Source: Allobosea sp. 117 (GTDB lineage: Bacteria > Pseudomonadota > Alphaproteobacteria > Rhizobiales > Xanthobacteraceae). From it: a stretch of 64,000 bases of DNA. The stretch spans positions 434,001 to 498,000 of the forward strand of contig NZ_JNLC01000010.1 of NCBI RefSeq assembly GCF_000702305.1, read 5' to 3'. The notes below the pieces were generated by a model. The model worked only from the letters and a program-made list of their open reading frames with translations. It was not told the DNA's origin and searched no databases. The stretch's first letter is position 1; every line of letters starts with the position of its first letter. Shown here one piece after another: positions 16,765 to 25,903 of the stretch. The position numbers and the translations under genes were made by a program.

Positions 16765-17724
16765 CTATCGAGAGGAGAGGGCGGAGGCCACCGTCGCCGC
16801 GACGCTGCGGCCCTGCCGCGCGCAGGAGCCGCTCGCCTTCAGCGGATGCCGCATGTTTCCGGCGGCGAACACGCCGGCCAGATCGGTACGTCCGTTCTCG
16901 TCCGTGGCGACACCGCCCGTCGTCCGGTCGATGCCGATCGGCCCGGTGGCGATGGCGGCGACCTCGGGAATCCAGCCGGCGGTGAACACGACGCCGTCGC
17001 AGGCGAGCGTCTCGCGCCGCCCTCCCGTCTCGATCTCGACCGCCGCCACCCGGTTGTCGCGCGCGCGGATCGCCGCGACCCGGCTGCTCAGCCGGATGTC
17101 GATGCCGAATGCCCGCGCCATCCATCCGGCCGGCGCGAAGGAGGCGACGGCGGCGCGCTCGTCGACCATCGCCCGCACCCTCAGTCCGGCGTGCCGCGCC
17201 GTCCAGATGGCTGAGAAGGAAACGTGCTCGGTGCCGACCACCACCAGCTCCTTCATGCCGGCCGGGAAGGGAACCTTGCGCGCCACCGTCTGCTGGAGCA
17301 GCCCGGTGGTCAGCACGCCGACGGCGGGCCGCTCGCCGGGCACCAGCCGGTTGCCGCGATTGGCCTCACGGATGCCGGTGGCGAGGATCACCGCCTTGGG
17401 CCGCAGCACGCGATGGCCGAGCTCCGGCCCGGTGACGGTGACGGTGGGGCCCGCGTCGAGCGAGACCATGGTGGTGCCGCACAATAGGCGCACGCCCGAT
17501 CCCTCCAGCGCGTGCAGCAGGCTGGCGGCGAAGCCCGGTCCCGAGCGCGGCACCGCGAGATAGCCGATGCCGAAGCCGGGATGGGCGCAGAAGCGCGGCA
17601 GGCCGCCGGCGGCATCGTCGCGGTCGATGACGAGGATGTCGCCGACGCCGCGGCGCGTGAGCTCGGCGGCGGCGGCGAGGCCGGCCGGGCCGGCGCCGAC
17701 GATCAGGACGTCCGGATCACGCAT
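16765..17724 (-). CDS. FAD-dependent oxidoreductase (GlpB/HcnB-like partner flavoprotein)
   Basis: A 319-aa flavoprotein of the pyridine-nucleotide-disulfide oxidoreductase fold. It has the FAD-binding GAGPAGLAAAAELTRRG at the N-terminus, a central ATGIREANRGNR, and a C-terminal GVFAAGNMRHPL, where the conserved Asp of the second FAD motif would be expected just before. No redox-active CxxC is seen. It overlaps the GlpA-like gene upstream by 8 bp. Pairs like this form multi-subunit dehydrogenases such as GlpAB or opine/octopine oxidases, in which one subunit holds the substrate flavin and the other passes electrons on. The start at 17724 is set by the overlap and the FAD motif position. Confidence 0.82.
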   Translation of the reverse strand: MRDPDVLIVGAGPAGLAAAAELTRRGVGDILVIDRDDAAGGLPRFCAHPGFGIGYLAVPRSGPGFAASLLHALEGSGVRLLCGTTMVSLDAGPTVTVTGPELGHRVLRPKAVILATGIREANRGNRLVPGERPAVGVLTTGLLQQTVARKVPFPAGMKELVVVGTEHVSFSAIWTARHAGLRVRAMVDERAAVASFAPAGWMARAFGIDIRLSSRVAAIRARDNRVAAVEIETGGRRETLACDGVVFTAGWIPEVAAIATGPIGIDRTTGGVATDENGRTDLAGVFAAGNMRHPLKASGSCARQGRSVAATVASALSSR

Positions 17725-19153
17725 CGCGCCTGTCTCCGCACGCGGCGGCTTCGCAGCCGGAGCGCTCCGCCTGCGCCGCGTCGAACATCGCCTGCACCCG
17801 CGCCCCGCAATAGAAGCCCTGGCAGCGCCCGAACATGGCACGCGTGCGCCGCTTCAGCGCCTTGATGCTGGCCGGCGGCACGGGCGAGGCGAGTGCGTCG
17901 CGCACCTCGCCGACGCTGATGCGCTCGCAATGGCAGATCATCTCGGCATAGGCCGGGTCGGCGGCGATACGATCCGCATCGGCCCAGGGACGCAGGCTGG
18001 TCTCCGCGAGGTCCGGCACGGTGACGCCGCGCAGCGGCTTGGTCGGCTTCAGGTCGAACACGACCGGGAAGACCAGCGACATGACGTATTCGGCGATGCC
18101 GAGCGCCCCGGAGAAGCCGGTCGAGCGGATGCCGGCGACGGTGAGCCAGTTCTCCGCGAAGCGCGGAATGATCTGGTATTCGCTGTGGTCGGTCGCCGGG
18201 CGCATGCCGGCATAGATCGTGTTCACCGGCATGTCCCGCAGCACCGGCACCATCTCGTCGATGGCGCGCTTCAGCGCGGCGAGCCCGTCCTCGGTGACCG
18301 AGCGGTCGTCGCGGTCCTCCACCTCCTCCGCGGTCGGGCCGACCAGCACATTGCCGAAGATGGTCGGGGCGATGAGGATGCCCCGCGTCGTCGGGGTCGG
18401 GGTGGGATAGGCGATGATGTCGTGGATCGCGCGCGCCGGCTTGTCGAGCAGGATGTACTGCCCGCGCCGCGGCTTCATGCGGAAGTCGGCATAGCCGGCA
18501 AGCCCCTCGACGATGTCCGCCCGCAGCCCGCCGGCATTGATGACGAGGCGGGCCTCGATCGTCTCGCCCTGCGGGTTGGCCAGCCGCCAGCCATCGGCGA
18601 GGCGTTCCGCCCGGCTCACCCGCCAGGGCCGCAGGAAAATGACGCCGTTGGTCACCGCGTCGAGCACATAGGCATAGGGCGTGGAGAAGGGATCGGCGAT
18701 CACCTCGTCCGGCATATAGGCGGCGGCGAGCACGCCGGGACGGAACTGCGGCCAGCGGCGCAGCACCTCTTCCCCCTCCATGAGGGAGAGACGGGGGAAG
18801 CCGTCGGCATGCGCCTCCTCGACGACGTGCTCGACGGTCGCGCGCTGCTCGTCCGTCCACGCCAGCATCAGAGCGCCGGTCCTGCGCATCGGCAGTCCGA
18901 GCGTCGGCGCCTCCGCCATGTAGCGCTGATAGCCGCGTACCACGAGGTCGCGCTCCAGCGTGCCGGCCGGGGTATCATGGCCCTCGGTCATCAGCGCCGA
19001 ATTGCCCTTGCTCGACTCGTCGCCGAAGTCCGGATTGGCCTCGATGAGCGCGACCCTGAGCTCGTAGCGCGACAGGTCGCGGGCGATGGCGGCGCCGACG
19101 ACGCCGGCGCCCACCACCGCGATATCGAAACGGACACTCATGGATGCGCTCAT
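17717..19153 (-). CDS. GlpA-like FAD dehydrogenase with C-terminal [2Fe-2S] domain
   Basis: A 478-aa DAO/GlpA-type dehydrogenase. It opens with FDIAVVGAGVVGAAIARDLS for FAD binding and has the GlpA-like ESSKGNSALMTEGHD segment and IRSTGFSGALGIAEYV near the end of the flavin domain. A BFD-type [2Fe-2S] module follows, with Cys407 and Cys409 (CHC), then Cys444 and Cys449. This matches anaerobic glycerol-3-phosphate dehydrogenase GlpA rather than aerobic GlpD. Start ATG 19153 overlaps the upstream kinase gene by 4 bp. Next to a small-molecule kinase and an ABC importer it most likely oxidises a phosphorylated polyol or similar hydroxy compound; glycerol 3-phosphate is only one candidate. Confidence 0.87.
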   Translation of the reverse strand: MSASMSVRFDIAVVGAGVVGAAIARDLSRYELRVALIEANPDFGDESSKGNSALMTEGHDTPAGTLERDLVVRGYQRYMAEAPTLGLPMRRTGALMLAWTDEQRATVEHVVEEAHADGFPRLSLMEGEEVLRRWPQFRPGVLAAAYMPDEVIADPFSTPYAYVLDAVTNGVIFLRPWRVSRAERLADGWRLANPQGETIEARLVINAGGLRADIVEGLAGYADFRMKPRRGQYILLDKPARAIHDIIAYPTPTPTTRGILIAPTIFGNVLVGPTAEEVEDRDDRSVTEDGLAALKRAIDEMVPVLRDMPVNTIYAGMRPATDHSEYQIIPRFAENWLTVAGIRSTGFSGALGIAEYVMSLVFPVVFDLKPTKPLRGVTVPDLAETSLRPWADADRIAADPAYAEMICHCERISVGEVRDALASPVPPASIKALKRRTRAMFGRCQGFYCGARVQAMFDAAQAERSGCEAAACGDRRDA

Positions 19154-19971
19154 GGAAACTCTTGCGACATCCGCGCGATGCAGAGCTGCGTATAGGCGAC
19201 GAGGTCGCCCTCCGGCGGGCCGCTGAACCGCGTCTGGGTGAGGCACCACAGCGCCTCGCGGATCACCAGCGCCACGCGCTGGCGCTCCACCAGCGCGGCG
19301 TCGTGGGGACCGTAGGCGGCGCACAGCAGCGCCGCCTCTGCGGGCGTCAGGTCGGCATTGGCGATGACCGAGGCGAGATCGACCTCGGGCACGCCGACGC
19401 CGGCATATTCCCAGTCGATGAGCTGCAGCCCGTCGGCGGTGCGGATCAGGTTCTCGGGGATGATGTCGCTGTGGACGAGGTGGTCGCCCGCCGGGGCCGG
19501 CTCGCCGAGCCGCTCCAGCATCAAATCGCGGGCGATCGGCAGGTCGCTATCCGGCAGGTGCTTCAGATAGGCGTGCGAGGCGCGGACGCCGCAGCGCTGT
19601 TCGAGCGCGGGTTCGGCGACCGGTTCCGCGTGCAGCCGCCGCAGCACCTCGGCGGTCTGGCGCAGCGTCGCCGCGTCGTGCATCCCGGCGGGCTTCAGCG
19701 TCTCGCCCTCGATGAACACGGTGACGAGCGCGCCTTCCCCCGCATAGTGCACGCGCGGCGAGACGCCCCGCGCGGCGGCAAGCTCGGCGCAGAGCCGTTC
19801 CTGAAGGCGTGAGATGCCGTGATGCGGCAGGTCGACGCCAACCCGGCCGAAATAGGTGCCCGAGGCGTCACGGATGATGAAGTTGCGGTTGGTCCGCCCT
19901 TCCTCGAGCCGCGTCAGCTCGGGTGTACCCTGCCACACCGGCAGGCCCGCCAGCACCGCCTCGGGGCTCAT
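19150..19971 (-). CDS. APH/choline-kinase-like small-molecule phosphotransferase
   Basis: A 273-aa kinase of the aminoglycoside/choline kinase fold. The catalytic loop HSDIIPENL gives His167, Asp169 and Asn174, and the metal motif DWEYAG gives Asp186. The N-terminal EGRTNRNFIIRDASG resembles the choline/ethanolamine kinase glycine-poor loop. Both ends overlap neighbours by 4 bp (permease before, GlpA-like dehydrogenase after), so it is firmly part of the transport operon. Its position suggests that the imported compound is phosphorylated before oxidation, paralleling GlpK then GlpA. Antibiotic resistance is very unlikely in this context. Confidence 0.83.
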   Translation of the reverse strand: MSPEAVLAGLPVWQGTPELTRLEEGRTNRNFIIRDASGTYFGRVGVDLPHHGISRLQERLCAELAAARGVSPRVHYAGEGALVTVFIEGETLKPAGMHDAATLRQTAEVLRRLHAEPVAEPALEQRCGVRASHAYLKHLPDSDLPIARDLMLERLGEPAPAGDHLVHSDIIPENLIRTADGLQLIDWEYAGVGVPEVDLASVIANADLTPAEAALLCAAYGPHDAALVERQRVALVIREALWCLTQTRFSGPPEGDLVAYTQLCIARMSQEFP

Positions 19972-20801
19972 CCCTTCACCGCTCCGAAGGTGAGGCCGCG
20001 CGCCATGTAGCGCGACAGCGCAAAGGTGAGCGCCAGCACCGGCAGCAGCACCACGACGCCGAGCGCCAGCGCCGGCCCCCACAATATGCCGCGATGGGTG
20101 AGCGCCAGCCCGACGATCGGCGGCAGCGGGCGCAGGTCGCCGCCCACCAGCGTGTTGGCGATCATGAATTCGTTCCAACTGAAGATGAACACGAATACCG
20201 CGCAGCAGATCAGCCCCGGCACCGAGAGCGGCAGGATGGCCCGCCACAGCACGCCGAACGAGCCGCAGCCGTCGACGCGCGCCGCCTCGTCGATCTCGCT
20301 CGGAATCTCCTCGACGAAGGACTTCAGCACCAGGATCGCGAAGGGAAGCTGGAAAGCGGTGTTGAGCAGGACGAGCACGGTGAGGGTGTTGTAGAGCCCG
20401 ACCTGCCGGGTGAGCACGAAGAGCGGCACCACCGCGGCGATCGGCGGGATCATCTTCAGGCTCAGGATCTCGAAGGTGATCGCATCCTTGCCGGCGATCG
20501 GGAAGCGGGCGAGGCCATAGGCGGCCGGCAGGCCGAGCGCCAGAGTCAGCAGCGTCGTCAGCACGCTGACGATCACGCTGTTCACCATGTGCCGCTCGAC
20601 GTTCCAGTTCTCGAAGATGAACTGCCAGTGCTCCAGCGTCGGGGTGAAGAACCACACCGGCGTCGGCGACAGGAGGTCGCCCTGCGCCTTGAACGCGCCG
20701 AGGAACATCCAGGCCAGCGGGAACAGGAACAGCGCCACGATCATCATGTTGGCGACGACGTGCGCACCTTCGCGCCAGCCCTTGCGGCGCCGCTCAGCCA
20801 T
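19968..20801 (-). CDS. ABC transporter permease, MalG/UgpE-type
   Basis: An inner-membrane permease of 277 aa with six hydrophobic helices. The EAA coupling loop reads DEAARVDGCGSFGVLWRAILP, followed by a FSWNEFMIANTL segment, both typical for the second permease of sugar or polyol importers. The preceding permease overlaps its start by 8 bp and its own stop overlaps the kinase start by 4 bp. The C-terminal SRYMARGLTFGAVKG is the usual ending. Confidence 0.92.
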   Translation of the reverse strand: MAERRRKGWREGAHVVANMMIVALFLFPLAWMFLGAFKAQGDLLSPTPVWFFTPTLEHWQFIFENWNVERHMVNSVIVSVLTTLLTLALGLPAAYGLARFPIAGKDAITFEILSLKMIPPIAAVVPLFVLTRQVGLYNTLTVLVLLNTAFQLPFAILVLKSFVEEIPSEIDEAARVDGCGSFGVLWRAILPLSVPGLICCAVFVFIFSWNEFMIANTLVGGDLRPLPPIVGLALTHRGILWGPALALGVVVLLPVLALTFALSRYMARGLTFGAVKG

Positions 20802-21666
20802 TGGCGAGGACCTTCTTGAAGGTGAACGCGCTGAACACGGTGACCATCAGCAGCACCAGGAACGACATGGCGGAAGCAAGCGCGACATTGAGGTTCACCA
20901 GCCCCTCGCGCTGGATCAGCAGGGTGATCAGGTCGGTGGCGCGCGCCGGACCGCCCTTGGTCAGCACGAACACCGTGTCGAAGGTCGCGATGGCGAACAT
21001 CACGCGGAAGGCGAGCGCGATGACGATGATGCGCGACATCAGCGGCAGGGTGACATGCAGGAGTTGGTCCAACGCCCCCGAGCCGTCCACCTCCGCCGCC
21101 TCGAACACGTCCTCCGGCAATCCCTCGAGCCCGGCGAGCAGGATGAGGAACATGAAGGGCGTCCACTGCCACACATCCATGGCGATGACCGACACCATCG
21201 AGAAGAACGGATCGGCGAGCCAGAGGATGTTGCCGAAGCCGAGCTGCTGGCCGGCATAGGCGACGATGCCGAAATCCGAGTTCAGCATCAGCTTCCAGAC
21301 GAGGCCGACGCTCACCGGCGTCGCCATCAGCGGCAGCATCAGAAGTGCGCGCATCACCGGATGCGTGTGGCGCATCGCCCGGAACGACAAGGCGAGGCCG
21401 AAGCCGATCAGGAATTCGAGGGTGATGGCGCAGCTCAGGAAGACGACGGTGATCCACACCGAGGAACGGAACAGCTCGCTCGACAGCACCAGCGCATAGG
21501 TGTCGAGCCCGACGAAACGGGTGATCGGGCTGGTCAGCCGCATATTGGTGAAGCTGGCATAGAGCGAATAGACGAGCGGATAGATCAGCACCACCGTGAG
21601 GAAGACGGCGGCCGGCAGGAAGAACCAGAGGCCCTGCCGCCCGGTGCGTGCCTTGGGGCCGATCAT
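20794..21666 (-). CDS. ABC transporter permease, MalF/UgpA-type
   Basis: The first permease, 290 aa, with start ATG 21666 fixed by ATGA overlap with the DeoR gene. Hydrophobic helices begin at GLWFFLPAAVFLTVVLIYPL. The EAA loop is FEAAEVDGSGALDQLLHVTLP and the TVFVLTKGGPARATD segment is the usual MalF-type signature. It forms the membrane channel with the product of the next gene and is driven by the ATPase encoded divergently at 23977-25071. Confidence 0.92.
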   Translation of the reverse strand: MIGPKARTGRQGLWFFLPAAVFLTVVLIYPLVYSLYASFTNMRLTSPITRFVGLDTYALVLSSELFRSSVWITVVFLSCAITLEFLIGFGLALSFRAMRHTHPVMRALLMLPLMATPVSVGLVWKLMLNSDFGIVAYAGQQLGFGNILWLADPFFSMVSVIAMDVWQWTPFMFLILLAGLEGLPEDVFEAAEVDGSGALDQLLHVTLPLMSRIIVIALAFRVMFAIATFDTVFVLTKGGPARATDLITLLIQREGLVNLNVALASAMSFLVLLMVTVFSAFTFKKVLANG

Positions 21667-22457
21667 GCGCGCGCACCCTCGACGGCCGAGACGATGTCGA
21701 TGCCGGCCTCGCGCATGCCCTGCGGCACCTCGCCGAGCGGGCATCCCACCATGAGCTGATGCGCCCGGCCGAGCGGCAGGCCGCTGACCCGCGCCACCGA
21801 CATCAGCTTGGGGCGGGTCGCCACCACCAGCACGCGCCGCGACTGCTCCGCCATGCGGCGCGCCAGCGCGGCGTCCTGCGCGTTCATGAAGGTCAGGCCC
21901 TGCTCGGGATGCACGCCGTCCGGCGAGATGATCGCGAGGTCGGCGTTGATCTGCGCCGCCATCGCCTCGGCGAAGGGGCCGCTGGTGGCGAGCGAGGTCT
22001 GCCGCACGAAGCCGCCGAGCAGGCAGGCGGTGACCTCCGGGCTTTCCGACAGCGTCGCGGCGACGTTCACGGCCGGGGTCGCGACGAACAGCTCGATGCC
22101 GCTCTCGACGATCACCTTGGCGATCGCCATCACCGTAGAGCCGTCATTGAGGAACAGCGTCGAGCCCGGAACCAGCAGCGGCACCGCCGCCTCGGCGATG
22201 GCCTGCTTCTCCGCCGCGTCGCGCGCCTCGCGCTGGGCGAAGTTCTGCTCGGCCTCGCGCAGCAGCGGCACCACGGCGCCGCCGCGGCTGCGCTCCAGCT
22301 CCTCGTTCTGCTCCAGCGCCGCGAGGTCGCGCCGGATCGTCGCCGGCGAGGCGTTCAGCAGGGCACAGAGCTCCTCGACGGTGGCCGCCTGCTGGGTGCG
22401 CAGGATGCGGCGGATCTCGGCGCGGCGCACACCGGGGGCGCGTTTGGACTTTTCCAT
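21663..22457 (-). CDS. DeoR/GlpR-family transcriptional regulator
   Basis: A 264-aa repressor-type regulator with an N-terminal DeoR helix-turn-helix (ATVEELCALLNASPATIRRD) and a C-terminal DeoR sensor domain containing LFLNDGSTVMAIAKVI, the phosphosugar-binding loop. ATG 22457 is used; GTG 22466 in the same frame is an alternative. It is the first gene of the minus-strand arm (DeoR, two permeases, kinase, two flavoproteins) and is divergent from the binding protein and ATPase genes. Regulators of this family usually respond to phosphorylated intermediates, which fits the presence of a kinase in the pathway. Confidence 0.92.
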   Translation of the reverse strand: MEKSKRAPGVRRAEIRRILRTQQAATVEELCALLNASPATIRRDLAALEQNEELERSRGGAVVPLLREAEQNFAQREARDAAEKQAIAEAAVPLLVPGSTLFLNDGSTVMAIAKVIVESGIELFVATPAVNVAATLSESPEVTACLLGGFVRQTSLATSGPFAEAMAAQINADLAIISPDGVHPEQGLTFMNAQDAALARRMAEQSRRVLVVATRPKLMSVARVSGLPLGRAHQLMVGCPLGEVPQGMREAGIDIVSAVEGARA

Positions 22458-22501
22458 ATCACTCACTATAGAGCACCGATTTCGCCAGTATCAATCACTA
22501 T
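22457..22501. promoter_or_regulatory. Phased direct repeats in the DeoR/binding-protein control region
   Basis: TATCACTCACTAT (22457-22469) and TATCAATCACTAT (22489-22501) are 13-bp direct repeats with one mismatch, spaced 32 bp apart, close to three helical turns. The AT-rich intergenic run continues with GATCATT repeats up to about 22533. DeoR-family proteins bind tandem repeats of this kind, so this is the likely operator for both divergent transcripts. The first copy overlaps the chosen DeoR start codon. Confidence 0.55.
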
Positions 22502-22588
22502 CGATCATTCTATTTGCCATTCATGATCATTTTCCCCTAGTCTGGTGGCATAGACGCGATCCTGGAAAACCGGACAGAGGGAAAAACC

Positions 22589-23908
22589 ATGAAGATCAAG
22601 GGATTGACGCGCCGCGCCGCGGCCGCGCTGCTCGGCGGCGCTTTTCTCATGGGAGCGACGGCCGGCTTCTCGCCCGCCCGCAGCGCCGAGGAGCTGAGGA
22701 TCATCGCCACCGGCGAGCCCTACGGCCTCGGCCTCAAGGCGCTGGCCAAGGCGTTCGAGGCCAAGACCGGCGTGAAGGTCACCGTCGACCAGTTCCCCTA
22801 TTCCGACGCCTACAACAAGGAAGTCCTGCTCGGCACCGCCAATTCGGACGAGTACGACATGATGGTGCTGGACTGCATCTGGCTGCCCATCTTCGTGAAG
22901 AACAAATGGGTGCAGCCGCTCGAGCCGCTGGAGGCGAAGGCCAAGCAGAAGATCGAGTGGAACGCCTTTCTGCCGGGCATCGTCGACGCCTATGACGTGA
23001 TCGACGGCCAGCACTGGGCGGCGCCGATCGACTTCTTCATCGAGGTGCTGGCCTATCGCACCGACCTGTTCGAGAAGGCCGGCCTCAAGGAGCCGCCCAA
23101 GACCTGGGACGAGTTCAAGGCCTATGCCGCGAAGCTGAACGACCCGGCCACTAATGTTTACGGCGTCGTCTCCATGCCCGGCGAGCAGGATGGCGGCTAT
23201 TCCGAATGGACGGTGCGCCTCGCCAGCCTGCCGATGCCGCCGAACTCCACCCAGTTCGTCTGGGACCGCGATTTCAAGCCGATGCTGCTGAATGACGGCA
23301 ACGGCGCCAAGGCGCTCGCCCGCTGGCTGGAGATCAAGCCCTTCACCGCGCCGGGTGCCAACGAGATGGGCTATGCGGAAGCCACCAACGCCTTCATGCA
23401 GGGCAATGGCGCCATGTATGTGAACTGGTTCGGCTTCTTCCCGGACATCGAGAATCCGGATTCCAGCAAGGTGATCGGCAAGGTCGCCTACGCCCTGCCG
23501 CCGGTTGAATCGCTCTCGGCCAAGCGCCACGACTATCTCGGCGGCTACCAGATCTCGGTGGCGGCGAATGCGCCGAAGCCGCAGCTCTCCTACGACTTCA
23601 TCGCCTTTGCGACGAGCCATGAGGGCCAGGAGATCATGCTGGAGGCGGGCGCTTCCGGCGCCTACCGGACGGACGTCTATTCGAACCAGAAATGGCTCGA
23701 CAAATTCCCCTTCCTGAAGCCGGTGAAGGATGCCCAGACCCTGGTCCCGCTGACCTCGGGCCTGGCCGAATATGTCGAGATGCAGCGCATCGTCTACGAC
23801 CAGCTTTTCGCCGCCTGGGTCGGCAAGATCGACCCCGCCACGGCGATGACGCAGGCCAATAAGGGCCTCGACGATCTGATGAAGTCGCTCGGCTACCAGA
23901 AGAAGTGA
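22589..23908 (+). CDS. ABC transporter solute-binding protein, family 1
   Basis: A 439-aa periplasmic receptor with a clear signal peptide: basic MKIKGLTRRA, a hydrophobic core, and cleavage near ARS|AEEL. The mature part has the family 1 pattern, including EVLLGTANSDEYDMMVLDC and ETFFIEVLAYRTDLF-like contacts (DFFIEVLAYRTDLFEKAGL). It is the first gene of the plus-strand arm, followed after 68 bp by the ATPase gene, with a GC hairpin between. It pairs with the permeases encoded on the opposite strand, 20794-21666 and 19968-20801. Ligand unknown. Confidence 0.9.
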   Translation: MKIKGLTRRAAAALLGGAFLMGATAGFSPARSAEELRIIATGEPYGLGLKALAKAFEAKTGVKVTVDQFPYSDAYNKEVLLGTANSDEYDMMVLDCIWLPIFVKNKWVQPLEPLEAKAKQKIEWNAFLPGIVDAYDVIDGQHWAAPIDFFIEVLAYRTDLFEKAGLKEPPKTWDEFKAYAAKLNDPATNVYGVVSMPGEQDGGYSEWTVRLASLPMPPNSTQFVWDRDFKPMLLNDGNGAKALARWLEIKPFTAPGANEMGYAEATNAFMQGNGAMYVNWFGFFPDIENPDSSKVIGKVAYALPPVESLSAKRHDYLGGYQISVAANAPKPQLSYDFIAFATSHEGQEIMLEAGASGAYRTDVYSNQKWLDKFPFLKPVKDAQTLVPLTSGLAEYVEMQRIVYDQLFAAWVGKIDPATAMTQANKGLDDLMKSLGYQKK

Positions 23909-23914
23909 CGCGAG

Positions 23915-23936
23915 GGGCCGGCTTTCGGGCCGGCCC
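23915..23936 (+). terminator. Intercistronic hairpin between binding-protein and ATPase genes
   Basis: GGGCCGGC (23915-23922) and GCCGGCCC (23929-23936) form a perfect 8-bp stem with a six-base loop, 7 bp after the binding-protein stop. No T run follows, so it is probably not a full terminator. Such hairpins often protect the upstream message so that binding protein is made in excess over the ATPase. Confidence 0.5.
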
Positions 23937-23976
23937 ATCCCTTCAAAGCGATACGATACGGTAAGCGACAAGACAC

Positions 23977-25071
<1,095 letters not shown>

Positions 25072-25089
25072 CGCGATCCTTGCAGTGTG

Positions 25090-25809
25090 TCAGACCAGCA
25101 GGCCGCCGCCCTCGACCACCAGCGTCTGGCCGGTCGCATAGGTCTGGTTCATCAGATAGACATAGGCGCTCGCAATGTCCTGCGGCTCCGCCACATGGCC
25201 GACCGGCAGGCGCCTGGCTTCCGCTTCATAGAGCGCGTCGCGCGCCTCGGTCGTCATGTCGCGCCAGAGCGGCGACTTCACCACGCCCGGCGAGACGATA
25301 TTGACGCGGAGCGGCGCCAGCTCGAGCGCGAGCGCGCGGGTCATCGCCTCCATCGCCGAGCAGATGCTCGCCGCCACCGACCAGCCGGGGCCGGGACGCA
25401 TGCCGGCGACGCCCGAGGTGAAGACGATCGAGCCGCCGGGGCGGATCAGCCGGTGCGCGTGCTTGGCGGCCGAGAACGCCCCCCAATAGCGCAGCTCGAA
25501 GAAGCGGCGGGCGGTTGCGAGGTCGGTACCGTCCAGCGGCGCGAGCTGAAGCGCCTCGCCGGCCGTGTAGACGAGATGGTCGAACGCGCCGGTCTCCTCG
25601 AAGAACGCCTTCATCGCCTCCTCGTCGGTCAGGTCCAGCGATTGGCCGCTGGCGCTGCCGCCAAGCGTGGCGAGCGCGTCGGCGACGCGGGCCGGATTGC
25701 TGGACGCGACCACGATGCGCGCGCCTTCCGCCGCCGCGGCCTTCGCGACGGCGAGGCCGATGCCGGACGTGCCGCCGAGGATAATAATCTTCCTGTTCTG
25801 CAAGGTCAT
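25090..25809 (-). CDS. Short-chain dehydrogenase/reductase-like protein lacking the YxxxK motif
   Basis: A 239-aa Rossmann-fold protein of the classical SDR length. The NAD(P) motif is GGTSGIGLAVAKAAA, and the structural core continues with DHLVYTAGEA (in place of NNAG) and ALELAPLRVNIVSPGVVKSP. At the position of the catalytic YxxxK it reads SVAASICSAMEAMTRAL, with neither Tyr nor Lys, so normal SDR chemistry looks impossible. It may be a non-canonical subfamily or a binding protein. It is divergent from a LysR regulator with an operator between them, which usually means the regulator controls it. Confidence 0.85.
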   Translation of the reverse strand: MTLQNRKIIILGGTSGIGLAVAKAAAAEGARIVVASSNPARVADALATLGGSASGQSLDLTDEEAMKAFFEETGAFDHLVYTAGEALQLAPLDGTDLATARRFFELRYWGAFSAAKHAHRLIRPGGSIVFTSGVAGMRPGPGWSVAASICSAMEAMTRALALELAPLRVNIVSPGVVKSPLWRDMTTEARDALYEAEARRLPVGHVAEPQDIASAYVYLMNQTYATGQTLVVEGGGLLV

Positions 25810-25876
25810 GAGAGCCTCCTGTGTTGGATGCTCAGATCAATGCCTTGGCAAGGAGCGTGCTTCCAGCGCATCATTG

Positions 25877-25896
25877 TCCAGTCTGTATTGACTGGA
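25877..25896. promoter_or_regulatory. Inverted repeat between SDR and LysR genes
   Basis: TCCAGTC (25877-25883) and GACTGGA (25890-25896) are perfect 7-bp inverted repeats around the AT-rich spacer TGTATT. The site ends 7 bp before the LysR start codon and lies 67 bp upstream of the SDR start. A dyad of this length is typical for the recognition site of an autoregulating LysR protein. Confidence 0.65.
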
Positions 25897-25903
25897 AATC
25901 ATC

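Noticed and set aside
19150-19971. Aminoglycoside resistance gene
   Set aside because: The fold is APH-like, but it is translationally coupled to a transporter and dehydrogenase operon, and the sequence is closer to choline-kinase-type proteins.
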